From Ligustrum vulgare (taxonomy: Eukaryota > Streptophyta > Magnoliopsida > Lamiales > Oleaceae): a DNA stretch of 64,000 bases. The notes beneath the pieces are model-generated. The model had not been told where the DNA came from. It ran no database searches and saw only the letters and a list, made by a program, of their open reading frames with translations. A program made the position numbers and the translations under genes. Positions 35,682 to 47,361 of the stretch are shown one piece after another. The stretch is from the NCBI GenBank assembly GCA_963555705.1, contig OY743183.1:47791466-47855465 (forward strand), in the 5' to 3' direction. Numbering within the stretch: position 1 is the stretch's first letter; each line of letters begins with the position of its first letter.

Positions 35682-36222
35682 ATTATCAATTCGGTATAAT
35701 ATGTATATTGTAATTCAAATCGTATGCATAACTTAATAGAAGCATACAACATATCATTAATATTGACAAAATAATAATATTTGTCAAAACAATGATATTT
35801 TCAAACCTTAATCATTAAATTGGAGGGTTAAATTACAATTTAATTAAACTTGAGTGACCAATTATGAAAAAAAAAGACTTGAAGGATTAAATAGCAATTT
35901 TTCCCAAGCTTTAGTGGTCAATTAACTATAATCTCAAACTTTAGGGACTAAATTAGAAAATTCAGAACTTTAGCCCAACTTAAATAATTTTATAACCTTA
36001 GGGCCCGGGTTTATAAAATTCGGAACTTTAAGGGCCAACTTAAATGATTACATAACTGCAGGGGTTGATGTTATAAATACAGAAGTTTAAAGGGCTAACT
36101 TAAAATGTTTTATAACTTTAGGGTTTAAACATTATTTAAAACAAACCAAGGGGACCATATGTTAAATAAACCAAATTTTAGCAAATTGCAAACTAGCCCA
36201 TTCAGTACTTCAAATTTCTAAC
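35682..36222. other. Unassigned stretch between LTR element and CACTA
   Basis: Repeated phrases such as ctttagggactaaatta and gggctaacttaaa suggest an LTR-like sequence, but no partner was found in the window. It is bounded on both sides by insertions. Confidence 0.4.
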
Positions 36223-36540
36223 CACTAGGACAGTTTCAGTCATATGCGTCGGTTGTAAAAGACAATATGCGTCAGTTGTGGAAGTGACACATATGGTGCA
36301 GACGTACATGGTACAGGGAATATACGTCTGTTGTTATCCGACGCAAAAAGTATAAATATGTGTGTCGATTGTATAAAAAACCGACGCATATAGTTAATAA
36401 AAAAACCCATAATATGCATCGGTTGTAGTGTAAAACCAACCTGTATAGTACAACTATATGCGTCGGTTTTACACTACAACCGACGCATATAGTTGAATTA
36501 TATGTGTTGGTTTTAGTGTAAAACCGACCCATATTATTTT
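36223..36540. repeat. Left subterminal repeat array of the CACTA element
   Basis: At least seven copies of tatgcgtcggttgt-like words in both orientations. 36451-36495 forms a perfect 18-bp stem (caactatatgcgtcggtt) with a 9-nt loop. Confidence 0.88.
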
Positions 36541-36789
36541 TTTATTTCTTTTTTAAATCCAAAAATCCTGTTTATTATTTTATATTCAATCTCATCGTCA
36601 ACTGTAACTATCAACAACCAACAAATAATCAACAAAAACGCATAATAAAATTATATAAGTCAATTTACATTAATATTAATGATAGTTATTACAAATGTTT
36701 GGTACATATACATTAATTACATAAAAAATGAAAACTTACATATAAGATTCATAGAAGTATTTAACCCATAAATTTCTAATCTAATCCAT

Positions 36790-37039
36790 TTCCTCTATTG
36801 AGTAAGAATCTTGATAAAATGCCTACAAACAGTTAAGATAAATTATTAGTCATTTCTTAATAACTAATAAACGAATAATTAAACAATTCGTAGTATTCAA
36901 TATTTATAATACCTTATGTACAGAAGTTAATTGAAAATGTTGTATCACTATCTCATACATGTTTCTCATGACATAATAGCCACATTCAGAACCTCCAGAT
37001 TGTTGAGGACACTGAAATTTTCACATTAAAATTGTTATA

Positions 37040-37098
<59 letters not shown>

Positions 37099-37102
37099 AA
37101 GA

Positions 37103-37150
<48 letters not shown>

Positions 37151-40113
37151 ACTAATTATTCAGGAGTTTGTAGTAACTTTTAAATTGACATACTGCAATT
37201 TGTTTCCAATTTACATTGTCTATACTCCTCTTGCCACCATTTATCCAAAATGTTTTAAGAGCCCTAAAATTTGAATAAAAATGAATAATTATAATATTTA
37301 TATAGAAATTTAGGCAGAATCTCCTCTATAAATTAAACATAATCAACCTGTAGAGAGACCCTGGAATTAAAAACTATTTGAACTTCTTAACAATCAAAAC
37401 ACAAATACATCAATTTCACCTCAAACTCGATAACAATTATTATATGGAAACTATCAAAACTTATACATCACATACTAAACACAAAACATGATCAAGGAAA
37501 TATATAAATACTTACGTATTCAATGCTGGTCTGATTTGTATTTTATGCTTATTTGACTCCGCTAAATCCAAGAAGTATACGGTGTTGAAATGAGAAAAAA
37601 TCACAAGCAACATCAATGATTCCTACGTATTATGAACGTATAAATACAACTTTAAATGTCAAATGATTCGAACTGAGTAAGAAAGAACGAATATTAATAG
37701 TCTTACTCTTGGTAGTACGGTGCAAGAATGTATTGTTTGGATTGTAAGGTCTGCATGGTTGCAGCCATATACGTAATGATGTTGTCAAAATTATTTTTCA
37801 CCTTAATTGACGCAATTTGTGACGGACACATAAATCTAACTGACTTGACGCCGAGTTCCTCACACAACTCATGTAGGTACCTAAAAATAGATACCTAAAA
37901 ATAATTAAATCAATAAATAAATGAGTGATGAAAAATTAAATGGAATTTATAAATTTGTTTTAAGCAGTCTTACATCGTGTGTGTTTGCAGGATAGATATA
38001 TTCAACCATTCTATTTTAAGCAAGTCGACGATGTCATCGGTTGTAACATAAATATATTTGTCGTCCGTATGATGAAACACATTTGCGTCTAAAGGCACAG
38101 TGAAAAAGTCAATACCAACTGGTGTCCGAATGACCGCAATGTGCAACCTTTTGTAATCATCACCCAGACATTGTGACGTTGCATCGTCAACCACCGGAGA
38201 TCGTCGAGTAGATGACATTTAAGAACTTTTGGCCTTTTTTTGTTTATTGACTTTTTTCGCCTTTTTCAGTGACTCTTTCTGCATGTAGAAAATTCTTATC
38301 ATCATAATTCGTTTAATATAAATATCAAAGTAAACAATTTTGAAACAAACTTTTATACAATTTAAAATTATTACCTCTCCTAACATAACCAGATGTTGAG
38401 GCCATTGACTAAAGCTTCCAATAGCTTCCCCCACCGTGGTGTGATATTGTGTTGGCACTAGTAAAGGATATGCTTCTGCACCACGTACAACATCATCAAC
38501 TCTCACTTTAACATGATCGGTCAAGAGTGGTTGATGGTGCACCACAATTTCAGGTCCAGATGGGAACACTGTGCCTCTCGCTACTATATGAAGCTCGTTC
38601 TCACAACTTACGGCTAGATGACACGGTATCGATTTATATTGTTCAAAATGATGAAAATCATCCTTAGACCGTACAGTTGAAATCATTTTAAATTGATATT
38701 CTACACATTCAAATAATTTAGTTCACATATGATACCTGAAGCCCATCATATGTATTTGGATCAACAGAGTGGCAACTGCTGCGAGTTGGTGGTGGGGGAG
38801 TTAGAGTTATGTCAACATCGGCATAACATTCAAGCCAATGTGCCGAATGATAGAATTATATTTTTGTCGCATGCTGTCGAACTTATTTTGCCACTCTAAC
38901 CTGACTCGATCGGTCTCCCTCGTGATCATATCTTTAACAGAAAGTACTAACACGTCCCCACTCGATCGTCTGCTGGAACTATCGGGCTCGCCATATACAT
39001 CTTTGATCGTGACATAGACACCATATCCCCTCACCCGTACAAGATGCTCCTCCTTTCGAAGGACTTCAGATAAGACATCATGGTGTCTATTTGGGACAAA
39101 TGTCCCTTGAGTGGCTTCCTCCCCTTTTTCAATCTGTTCAAAAGGGAAAAAAAAGTGTGAATTTAATATAAGTACACTTCGGTAAATTTTAATTCACTAT
39201 ATGAAAAAATGAGAGGCTATACTTACAATTTTTCTGTACACCTTACTGGTTTTCTCGTTGGGGATGTAATAGGTTCCATCGTCTTTCTTCTTGGATCTTG
39301 CTCTAACCCCAATCTAAACTGCGATCATGGCTTAACATAGACGAGCTAATTGACCCACAAGAAGACGCAGAAGACAGTGGGTCTGTTTGAAGCCACTCTT
39401 GCCTCATCCGTACATAACCAGATTGACCTAAAAAGTGTGGATGCTCATTTTGCAGTTGTCTTTTCCTAGACTTCTGACTTTTTTCCTTCACAAAAAAATC
39501 ACAATCTTTTAGTCTTTCAAATTAGTATAAAAAATGAATAAGAATTGTGACATTATACAGACCTTGAAAATCTTAGTCTCACATTCCTTTTTGAATTTTT
39601 TCCATTGTTCCTCCGTTAAGAAATCGTACAGCTGAGTAGGTGATGTATATTTCGGGTGCTCCTTGTTGATGAAATCACGCACCAACCTTGTTTTGAAGTC
39701 TTTCCAACGCAAACCCGCAACTTTCAAAATAGTTTTTCTTTCATGTCGTCATTGGGTATGTTGAACTCCCTCTTAAATACAACAATACTATGCAATGTTA
39801 TTTCAAAATGATTAATTACTATTAACTACACACACACACACACACATATGTGATACCTTTACATCTTCCCAAATCATGTTCTTAAGGTCTTGATCAACTT
39901 GGCACCAGTCACTGGTACTTATATCAACTTGAATACGGACCAAAGACCAAAGATAAGACTTGAAGTCCTCCTTATGTTGTCCGATCGGTCTATTGTGCTC
40001 ATCAAATCAATGACTTTCACTTCCTACACCTTCTTCTTGATATTTTTACAAGTTGTTGGCTTCTAGTCTTTTTCTTTTGGCCAATGGACTGATCATGATC
40101 AGATGAACTAGCC
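36790..40113 (-). pseudogene. CACTA second gene: Ptta/En-Spm protein with Ulp1-like C48 domain
   Basis: Starts MASSSDHDQS at 40113, is frameshifted soon after, and continues with FKSYLWSLVRIQVD and NMIWEDVK. Then WKDFKTRLVRDF and HPHFLGQSGYV follow, typical of plant CACTA 'Ptta/En/Spm' proteins. 38686-38380 carries ARGTVFPSGPEIVVH and TVGEAIGSFSQWP, a block usual in these proteins. Exons from 38218 down to about 36790 read as the Ulp1-like cysteine peptidase: EWLNISILQ, VRFMCPSQIAS, ILAPYYQE, a LLVIFSHFNTVYFLDLAE strand, and SGGSECGYYVMRNM with the catalytic Cys. The expected His-Trp pair seems lost to a one-base deletion near 37617. Intron-exon borders are inferred. Confidence 0.75.
37041..37143. 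repeat. (AT)n(GT)n(GA)n compound microsatellite
   Basis: AT, then about 46 bp of GT, then about 40 bp of GA, inside an intron of the CACTA second gene. Confidence 0.95.
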
Positions 40114-40306
40114 ATGACTTTGAAAGTTACTATTCAACGTACCTGCATGTATAACAACATAGAAAAATATATGTAGCATATTAATTAGTGTTACCAAAAT
40201 AAAAAAATAAATATTTTCAATGAAAAGAGCATATATATAAACAATATTATAAAGTATAAGAATGTAAATGACCTCACACAACTAATAATCACGAACGATG
40301 GTCAAT

Positions 40307-43300
40307 TTACATTCCTTCTTCATGATCCCAACGCATGTAATTGGTTTCAAGTTTATCTTCCCCTGAAGTTGCACTCTTTTGTATACCAATAGAAAATGGA
40401 GGGGTTTCATCAAAGTGGTCGTAGTCTTCTTCATCCACTACATCACCAATGCAAACAATACGTCTCTTACCTTGAAGGACAACTGACCACTTAGTATCGA
40501 TAGGATCAGGAACATAAAATATCTGTTTCGCTTGTGATACAAGTATGAATGGCTCATCATGATAGCTCATCCGACCAAAATCCACCAAAGTGAAACCTAA
40601 TTCATCTACATGCACACCTCATCGGTTATCAACCCATTTACATTGGAAGAGAAGAAACTTGAACTCCTTATAATCAAGTTTCCAAATATCTTCAATTACA
40701 CCATAATAAGATATTTCAGCATTTATTGGCCTGGTATCTTTGGCTCTGGAAAAGTCTCTTGATAATGTTACTTGTGTCACGCCACTATTTTGCATCGTAC
40801 TTTTACAATCTTGACATTTTGTGTAAAATGTATACCCATTAATGTCACATGCATCATAAGACCTCACAAGTACGCCAGGACCATACTCTAACCACTTTAT
40901 CGTTTCAGAAATGGTATTCGGCGTTTGTGACAACTCTTTCATTACTAGATCTTTGAACCATTTGCAAATGAGCGATTATGTTGATTAGTCACCCACCTTT
41001 CATCTTTTGAAGGATTCTGCTGCCTTAAAATGGACATGTACTGGTCCAAATATGGATGAACCTCAGTTAGGTGTTACAAGATAAGGAGGTGTGCTTTGTC
41101 TTGCAATTTAACACTAGGCAAGATTGTTTTTCATCCAATCATACCTTTACCTTCGAGTCTTCCCTCGTGATGCTTTTTAGGAATACCAATAGCCTCAACA
41201 CCATCCAGGTAATCACTACAAAATTCGATAACCTCCTCAGTAGTATAACCTTCAATGATACTGCCTTCATGTCTAAATCGGTTTCTCACATATCCTTTTA
41301 ATATCCCCATGTATCTCTCAAATGGATACATATACCTTAAGAAAACCGAACCACAAATCTTAATTTCTCTCACCAAGTGAACAAATAAGTGCACCATAAC
41401 ATCAAAAAATGATGGAGGAAAATACATTTCAAATTGACATAGACTGATAACAATATCGGCCTAGAAATCATCCAACGCCTCCCGATCAACAACTTTACTG
41501 CAAATTACGTTGAAGAAAAAATATAGTTTTATAATAACATGTCTAACATGTTTTGGAAGTATGCCTCAAATTGTAACTGGTAACAAGTGTTGCATTAAGA
41601 CATGACAATCATGAGACTTCATACTAACCAATTTCCAGTCCTTCATCGACACAAGACTTTTGATGCTTGAAGAGTATCCAGATGAAATCTTAACAGCACT
41701 TAAGCACTCAAAAGCTTGTTTTCTCTTTTCTAGAAAAAGTATAACAAGTTGGGGGTAAAAAGGTACACTTTTCTGAGTCTTGAGGTGGTAACTTATCCCG
41801 TATACCCATTTCTGCCATGTCTTTTCTGAATTTGATACCGTTTGATACCGTCTTTCATCTTTCCTTGAATGTTCAATAATGTCCCGATGATAGTATCACA
41901 TACATTTTTCTCTACATGCATTACATCAAGGCAATGCCTTACTTGTAAATGTTACCAGTACGATAGATCCCTAAATATGTATCTCTTCTTCCAAAGACTC
42001 TTCTGAGGAGGTTTAAAAGGTTTTCTGAACACGACATCAATATTTTTAACCCGTTCATAAACCTCATTTCCTGTTAACGGCAAGCGGGAAACTCGAGTCT
42101 CGATTTTTCCATAGAAGGCCTTTTTCTTCTTTCGATAAGGGTGGTCAACAGGGAGAAAAATTCGATGACTCATAAACACATTTTTCTTACAATTTCTCAG
42201 CCAAAGATCAACCGTGTCTTCCTCACAAATGGGACGTGCTTTAGCTCCTTTGTTTGTATATCTCGACAAGCTACCATAATTTGGAAAGTCATTTATGTTG
42301 CAAAATATTATAGCACGTAAGGTGAAATTCATTTGGCTATGTGCATCAAACACCAACACACCTTCATTCCACAATAGCCTTAAATCTTCAATTAATGGCG
42401 CAAGGTAAATATCTATGTCATTTTTCGGTTGTTTAGGCCCTGATATTAGCAATGACAACATGATGTACTTGCTCTTCATACATAGCCAGGGGGAATATTG
42501 TAAATCGCCAAAAGAACTGGCAATGTGCTATGTCGACTACTCATGTTACCGTGCGGATTCATCCCATCTGTGCATAGTCCAAGCCTAAGATTCCTATCTT
42601 CGCAACCAAATTCGAGAAACATCCTATTAATGTTCCTCCACTGAGGAGAATCGGCTGGGTGTCTTAACTTTCCATCTTCTTTCCTCCCTTCAACGAGCCA
42701 CCGCAAGTTCTTAGCATCTTTTGCATTAGCAAACAAGCGTTTAAATTTTGGTATTACGGCCTCACAATTATCATTTCCATGCTTTCGCTTATACCTAGAT
42801 GCCCCAAACTTTGGACATAGATGCAAGTCCTTATACTCATTCCGATACAATACACAATCATTTGGACATGCATGTATCCTCTCGATCTCCATACCCGTAG
42901 GGCACAACATTTTCTTTGCCTTGTAACTTGAACTATGAAGCTCGTTATCCTCTGAAAAGCATTTCTCATAAAAGTTCTAATAATGCCGTGAAACTCTTAT
43001 CACTCTACCTATTCCTTACTTTCAAGTTATACAATTTGAACACATCAGACAATTTTGTGAATTTATTACAACCAGAAAAAAAAGGCTTTTCAGAATCCTT
43101 GAATAGGTTATCGAATATATGAGGCTTTTCAATGAAATCTTCTTGTATATCACGCATCATTTCATCTATCTGATCATTACCCACATCATTCTCGTCATTC
43201 TCCACATTAATCTCATCATTATTGCTCAAACCCTCATTCTCACATGTGCTCGTCCTAGGAAGTATACTCTCACCATGCCATATCCACCTTGTATAAGCCT

Positions 43301-43360
43301 CTTCAACTTCTTTCACATATTCTTGTGTACTAAGTCTCCATACATCCAAGTTCGATCCAT
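40307..43360 (-). pseudogene. CACTA TNP2-type transposase
   Basis: The ATG at 43358-43360 reads MDRTWMYG, then shifts frame to LSTQEYVKEVEEAY: together a transposase-associated domain. 42910-42476 has CPKFGASRYKRKHG, RWLVEGRKEDGKLRHPADSP and CTDGMNPHGNMSS, the tnp2 core; 42479-41952 continues with SGPKQPKNDIDIYLAPL. 41570-41131 reads SHDCHVLMQHLLPVTI, a stop, then FPPSFFDVMVHL and MYPFERYMGILKGYVRN (DUF4218-like). 40942-40307 reads YYGVIEDIWKLDY and DEPFILVSQAKQIFYV (DUF4216-like). Domain order is that of plant CACTA transposases, which bind the ends and cut the element. Several stops and at least one frameshift disable it. Confidence 0.88.
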
Positions 43361-43428
43361 ATCTGACCACCTATATATCAAGATAATTGCAATGTATTAA
43401 GCGAATGAAATCACCTTAAATTATAAAT

Positions 43429-43904
43429 TTCATTTTTTTAGTTTTAAAATCCTACGAAAATTTCGGCAGAATCTCCCCTATAAATTTGACTTAGCCAACA
43501 TGTAGGGGCAATCAAAATTTCACAATAACACCAAAACATTCAACCTCAACATATCCAAAACTCAAACACCACTTTAGTCAAATCTCAACTTCATCAACTA
43601 CTCCAAAAATAATCCGACATCAATTCCCAACTCTTCAACATCAAATGTCTATAATTAATTGTATATTATATAAAAACTAACATTCTATAATTTTATTAAA
43701 ACTCCAACAATTAAAAAATTGCAATATATCTATCTACTAACTCAAAATCAATTACCTAAAATTAACATTCGAATTAAACTAATAAAAATTCATTTAAACT
43801 AATTAACACATAAATTAAACCATCATATACATAATAAATATACAACATATATATAAAAAATTACTACACTACATACATACATACATACATACATACATAC
43901 ATAC

Positions 43905-43942
<38 letters not shown>

Positions 43943-44330
43943 CACATAAATATATACTTATACATAAATATATATCAACATTAACAACACATATATATAT
44001 ACACACACGCACATACATACTTTACACACACATATATATACATACTTCAAATAACATATATAAACATAAAAATATTACCTTAAAAATAAGAGAGGCGGCA
44101 ATGGGTGGCAGAAATGAGAGTTGGGAGTCGGTGACGGCGGCGACAACGGCGGAAATGAGAGTGGGAGAGGTGGCGGCGGGCGGCCAAAGAGAGGTGGCGG
44201 TGCGAGGTTGGGGAGGGTTTGAGTGAAAGAGAGAGTGGAGAGGGCGGGTTGTGAAAGAGAGAGTGGAGAGATGAGGGTTTGAGTGAAAAATGAGTGAAAT
44301 GCATACTGAATCGGGGAATAAATTTAAACA
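43429..44330. other. 5' flank of the CACTA transposase gene
   Basis: Contains an (ACAT)n/(AT)n microsatellite at 43863-43945 and a GC-rich stretch at 44090-44215. Frames in the GC-rich stretch look spurious. Probably holds the promoter, but no clear core motif is seen. Confidence 0.45.
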
Positions 44331-44538
44331 ATATGCGTTAGTTCCTGTTTAAAAACCGATGCATATAAAGCCACTTTGTGTGTCGATTTTGAACAAAAAA
44401 CCGACGAACATAGTATATGCGTCGGTTCCTTGTTGGTCGAACGTTATTTACAAAAATGATACCGCTATTTTATTAGGCATCGATTTTCACAAAAATAGAC
44501 GTAAATAACTTAATTTTTTTGTCTAATTTGTACTAGTA
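44331..44538. repeat. Right subterminal repeat array of the CACTA element
   Basis: Copies of tatgcgtYRgtt and aaccgaYgcatat in both orientations, the same motif as on the left side. Confidence 0.88.
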
Positions 44539-44539
44539 A

Positions 44540-45560
44540 ACTGATGCCCCTGGGTCCAAAAATGCAGCAACTATGGTTACTCTATAGGCGACTTCCCCGA
44601 TTTTTTTTAAAATAGCAAAAGGTCCAATGAACCGAGGGGTTAATTTTCCTCTTTTACCAAATTGTAGTAATCCCTTGATTGGAGATATCCGAATAAAATC
44701 TTTATCTCCTACCAAAAACTCCAATGGTATGCGATGCTTGTCAGCATAACTACATTGTTGATATTGAGCTGTTTGTATCTTCCTTTTTATCTTCTCTACC
44801 GCTTCAATCATATCTTGTACCAACTCAGAATTTGAGATTTTATTTTCTCCAACTTCATTCCAATATAATGGTGATCGGCATTTTTGACCATACAATGCCT
44901 CAAAAGGAGGCATTTTAATCGGAGTATGGTAACTATTATTATATGAAAACTCGATCAAAGGTAGGTAGTGATCCCAATTCTGAGGAAATTCTAACACACA
45001 CGCATGAAGCATGCGTTGTAAAGTTTGAATGGTACGTTCTGACTGTCCATCGGTTTGAGGATGAAAAGTTGTACTAAAATTTAATTTCATCCCTAAGAAG
45101 TTATGCACTTCCTTCCACAATCGAGACAAAAATCTAGGGTCTCGATCAGAGGTAATAGAAATTGGTACCCCATGTAATCTGACTATTTCTTGAATGTATA
45201 AGTGAGCCAACTGCTCCATCTTAAAGGTCATTTTGATTGGTAGAAAATGTGCTGATTTGGTTAATCAATCCATAACTACCCAAATTGCATCATGTCCTTT
45301 TGTTGCTTTTGGTAATCCACTGACAAAATGCATTGTTATTTTATCCCATTTCCATTCTGGGATGGGTAGTGGTTATAGAGTGCCCGCTGGTCGTTGATGT
45401 TCAGCTTTTACTTATTGACAAGTAAGGCACTTACCTACATATTCCGCAATTTCTCTTTTCATGTCTGGCCACCAGTAAATGCATTTTACCTCATGATACA
45501 ACTTAGTAGTCCCAGGATGTACAGAATAAGGAGTATTATGAGTTTCCCACAATATTTCTT
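44540..45560 (-). pseudogene. Gypsy integrase
   Basis: On the minus strand YWWPDMKREIAEY and CLTCQ give the end of the zinc-binding region at about 45475-45410. The core follows: the first catalytic Asp is replaced by His (MHFVSGLPK instead of MDF), the second is present in SDRDPRF, and the Glu is present in TDGQSERT. Stops lie at about 45419, 45361 and 45264. From 45231 to 44533 the frame is open, including FSYNNSYH, FEALYGQKCRSPLYW and FIGPFAILKKIGEVAYRV, after which it diverges from family members at the CACTA insertion. Inactive. Confidence 0.87.
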
Positions 45561-46038
45561 CCCGTAATCATGGCACTGCAGGCACATATAATCTATCTCT
45601 ATACTTTAGAATTCCTTGTAGGGAAGTGTTGTATTCTGTTGGCTTTCCTTTCACCAAATTCTTTCAAATTTCTCAACAAATGGATCTTCCTTCTGTCCAT
45701 CATTCAAGCTAACATCTCCAGGTTCCAGAATTTCCAAATTAAACTTTTCCACTTCTTTCTATAGTTCCTTGGATCTTTTCATTACAGGTGCCTCTATACT
45801 CAATGCATTAGCTACTACATTTTCCTTTCCATGATGATAACTTATAGTACAATTATAATCCTTTACCAGTTCCAACCATCTACGTTGATGAACTTTTGTG
45901 ATCAGTGAAAATTTCACATTTTTCGCCATATAGGTAATGGCGCCAGATCATTAGTGCAAAGACAATGGATGCCAACTCAAAATCATGGGTAGGGTAATTT
46001 TGCTCATAAGGTTTTAACTGTCAAGACGCATAGGCAAC

Positions 46039-46236
46039 AATTCGATTTTATCATCAATCCAATCCCTGTTCACGTTTTTTCTTTTTCTTTTTTATCAATG
46101 AATAGATCTCTTTACTTGTATGACTTAGATGTCTCGTATCTCTCGAAACAGTGATTCGATTGATGGAATTTGGTATGAGATTGATATTCCAATATTTCTC
46201 CTTAGAACGTATTGATTTGACCCCATAAGCGGGACC
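46039..46236 (-). pseudogene. Plastid ycf2 fragment (NUPT)
   Basis: The minus strand reads [20 protein letters not shown], then [20 protein letters not shown] and [10 protein letters not shown], which is the plastid ycf2 product. It sits in the nuclear gypsy RNase H region and ends at 46039 just before the codons VAYAS of RNase H. It is a short piece of a ~2000-codon plastid gene and is not functional here. Confidence 0.85.
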
Positions 46237-46267
46237 AAGAAAATATAAAAAAAGATTCTAGCCACAA

Positions 46268-46303
46268 TTAAAAGCCGAGTACTCTACCGTTGAGTTAGGA
46301 ACC
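46268..46303 (-). pseudogene. Plastid trnK-UUU 5' exon fragment (NUPT)
   Basis: Minus-strand CTAACTCAACGGTAGAGTAC and CTCGGCTTTTAA match the 5' exon of plastid trnK-UUU, followed by an intron start like tggctagaatctttt. In plastid genomes trnK and ycf2 are far apart, so the insert is composite. The 3' exon is absent, so no tRNA can form. Confidence 0.8.
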
Positions 46304-47360
46304 TGAAGAAAATATAAAAAAATTCATACCATTTTGCATTTAAACACATCCTTGTCCATTCTTCGATGCATCACTATAGATAGTGTCCCTCACTTCCATG
46401 AGGAATAGTCAATATAGGAGCATTTGTGAAACAGTTCTTAAGTTCTTGAAAACTCTTCTCACATTCTTCCATCCGTTTAAAGGATATATTTTTATGGGGT
46501 GAGTTTGGTAAGTGGAGTAGCAATCTTAGAAAAATTTCAAACAAGTCTTCGGTACTACCCAGCCAATCCTAAGAAACTTTGAACTTCGGTTGGAGTTGTA
46601 GGTTTAGACCAATTCATAACAGCTTCAATCTTACCAGGATATACTGAAATTCCATTCTTATCAATGACATTTCCTAAGAAGGTAACTTTTTCTAACCAAA
46701 ATTCACACTTTGAAAATTTAGCATAGAGTTGTTTTTCCTTCAGTATCTGAAGAATGGTTCGAAGATGTTTCACATGTTCTTCTTTGGACCTTGAATATAT
46801 GAGGACGTCATCCAGGAATACGATGACAAATTGATATAAGAAATCCTTGAACACGGTTCATTAGATCCATAAAGACAGTTGGTGCATTTGTTAATCCAAA
46901 TGACACTATAAGAAACTCGAAATGTCCATATCGAGTATCAAACGTAGTCTTTGGAATATCTTCTTCTCAGATCTTCAACTGATGATATCCCTAACGAAGA
47001 TCAATTTTTGAAAAGATTCTTGAAACTTGGAGTTGACCTAAAAGATCGTCAATCGTGGAAGGGGATATTTATTTCTGATTGTGACCTTATTCAGTTCTCG
47101 ATAATCAATGCAAAGTCGCATCGATCCATCCTTCTTTTTAAAAAAAAAATTACTGGAGCACCCCAAAGAGATGTACTTGGTCGAATAAATCCCCGATTTA
47201 AGTACTCATCCATTTGAGTTCTCAATTCTTTTAATTCCGCTGGAGCCATTTTGTACGGAGTTTTAGATAGAGGTCGGGTTCCTGGAATTAATTCAATGCT
47301 GAAATTGATTTCTCAATCTGGTTGTAATCCCGAAAGTTCATCAGGGAATACTTCTTGGAA
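46304..47360 (-). pseudogene. Gypsy reverse transcriptase / start of RNase H
   Basis: Minus strand: [20 protein letters not shown] and [13 protein letters not shown] (46970-46860), then [13 protein letters not shown] with the catalytic Asp pair, [11 protein letters not shown] and [10 protein letters not shown] (46854-46555). RNase H then reads LKNCFTNAPIL, CDASKNGQGCV and MQNG, where the plastid insert breaks it. RNase H resumes at 46038 with [17 protein letters not shown] and TDHKS. Frameshifts separate the pieces. Confidence 0.85.
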
Positions 47361-47361
47361 T

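Larger units (their letters stand above)
36223..44538 (-). mobile_element. Complete CACTA (En/Spm) DNA transposon, TSD AAC
   Basis: 8316 bp. The left end is CACTAGGACAGTTTCAG; the right end on the minus strand is TACTAGTACAAATTAGAC, whose first base has mutated from C. Identical 3-bp target duplications AAC lie at 36220-36222 and 44539-44541. Both ends carry arrays of a TATGCGTCGGTT-type subterminal repeat, the usual binding sites of TNPA-like proteins. It holds two minus-strand genes, a TNP2 transposase and a second ORF with a C48-peptidase region, both decayed. The unit looks full-length but unable to make its own proteins. Confidence 0.93.

Noticed and set aside
44080..44331. Ser/His/Arg-rich ORF
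   Set aside because: GC-rich and low-complexity, lying in the CACTA 5' flank; it has no domain and is probably a chance frame.
46268..46303. Functional tRNA gene
   Set aside because: Only the 5' exon of plastid trnK is present, with no 3' exon or full intron.
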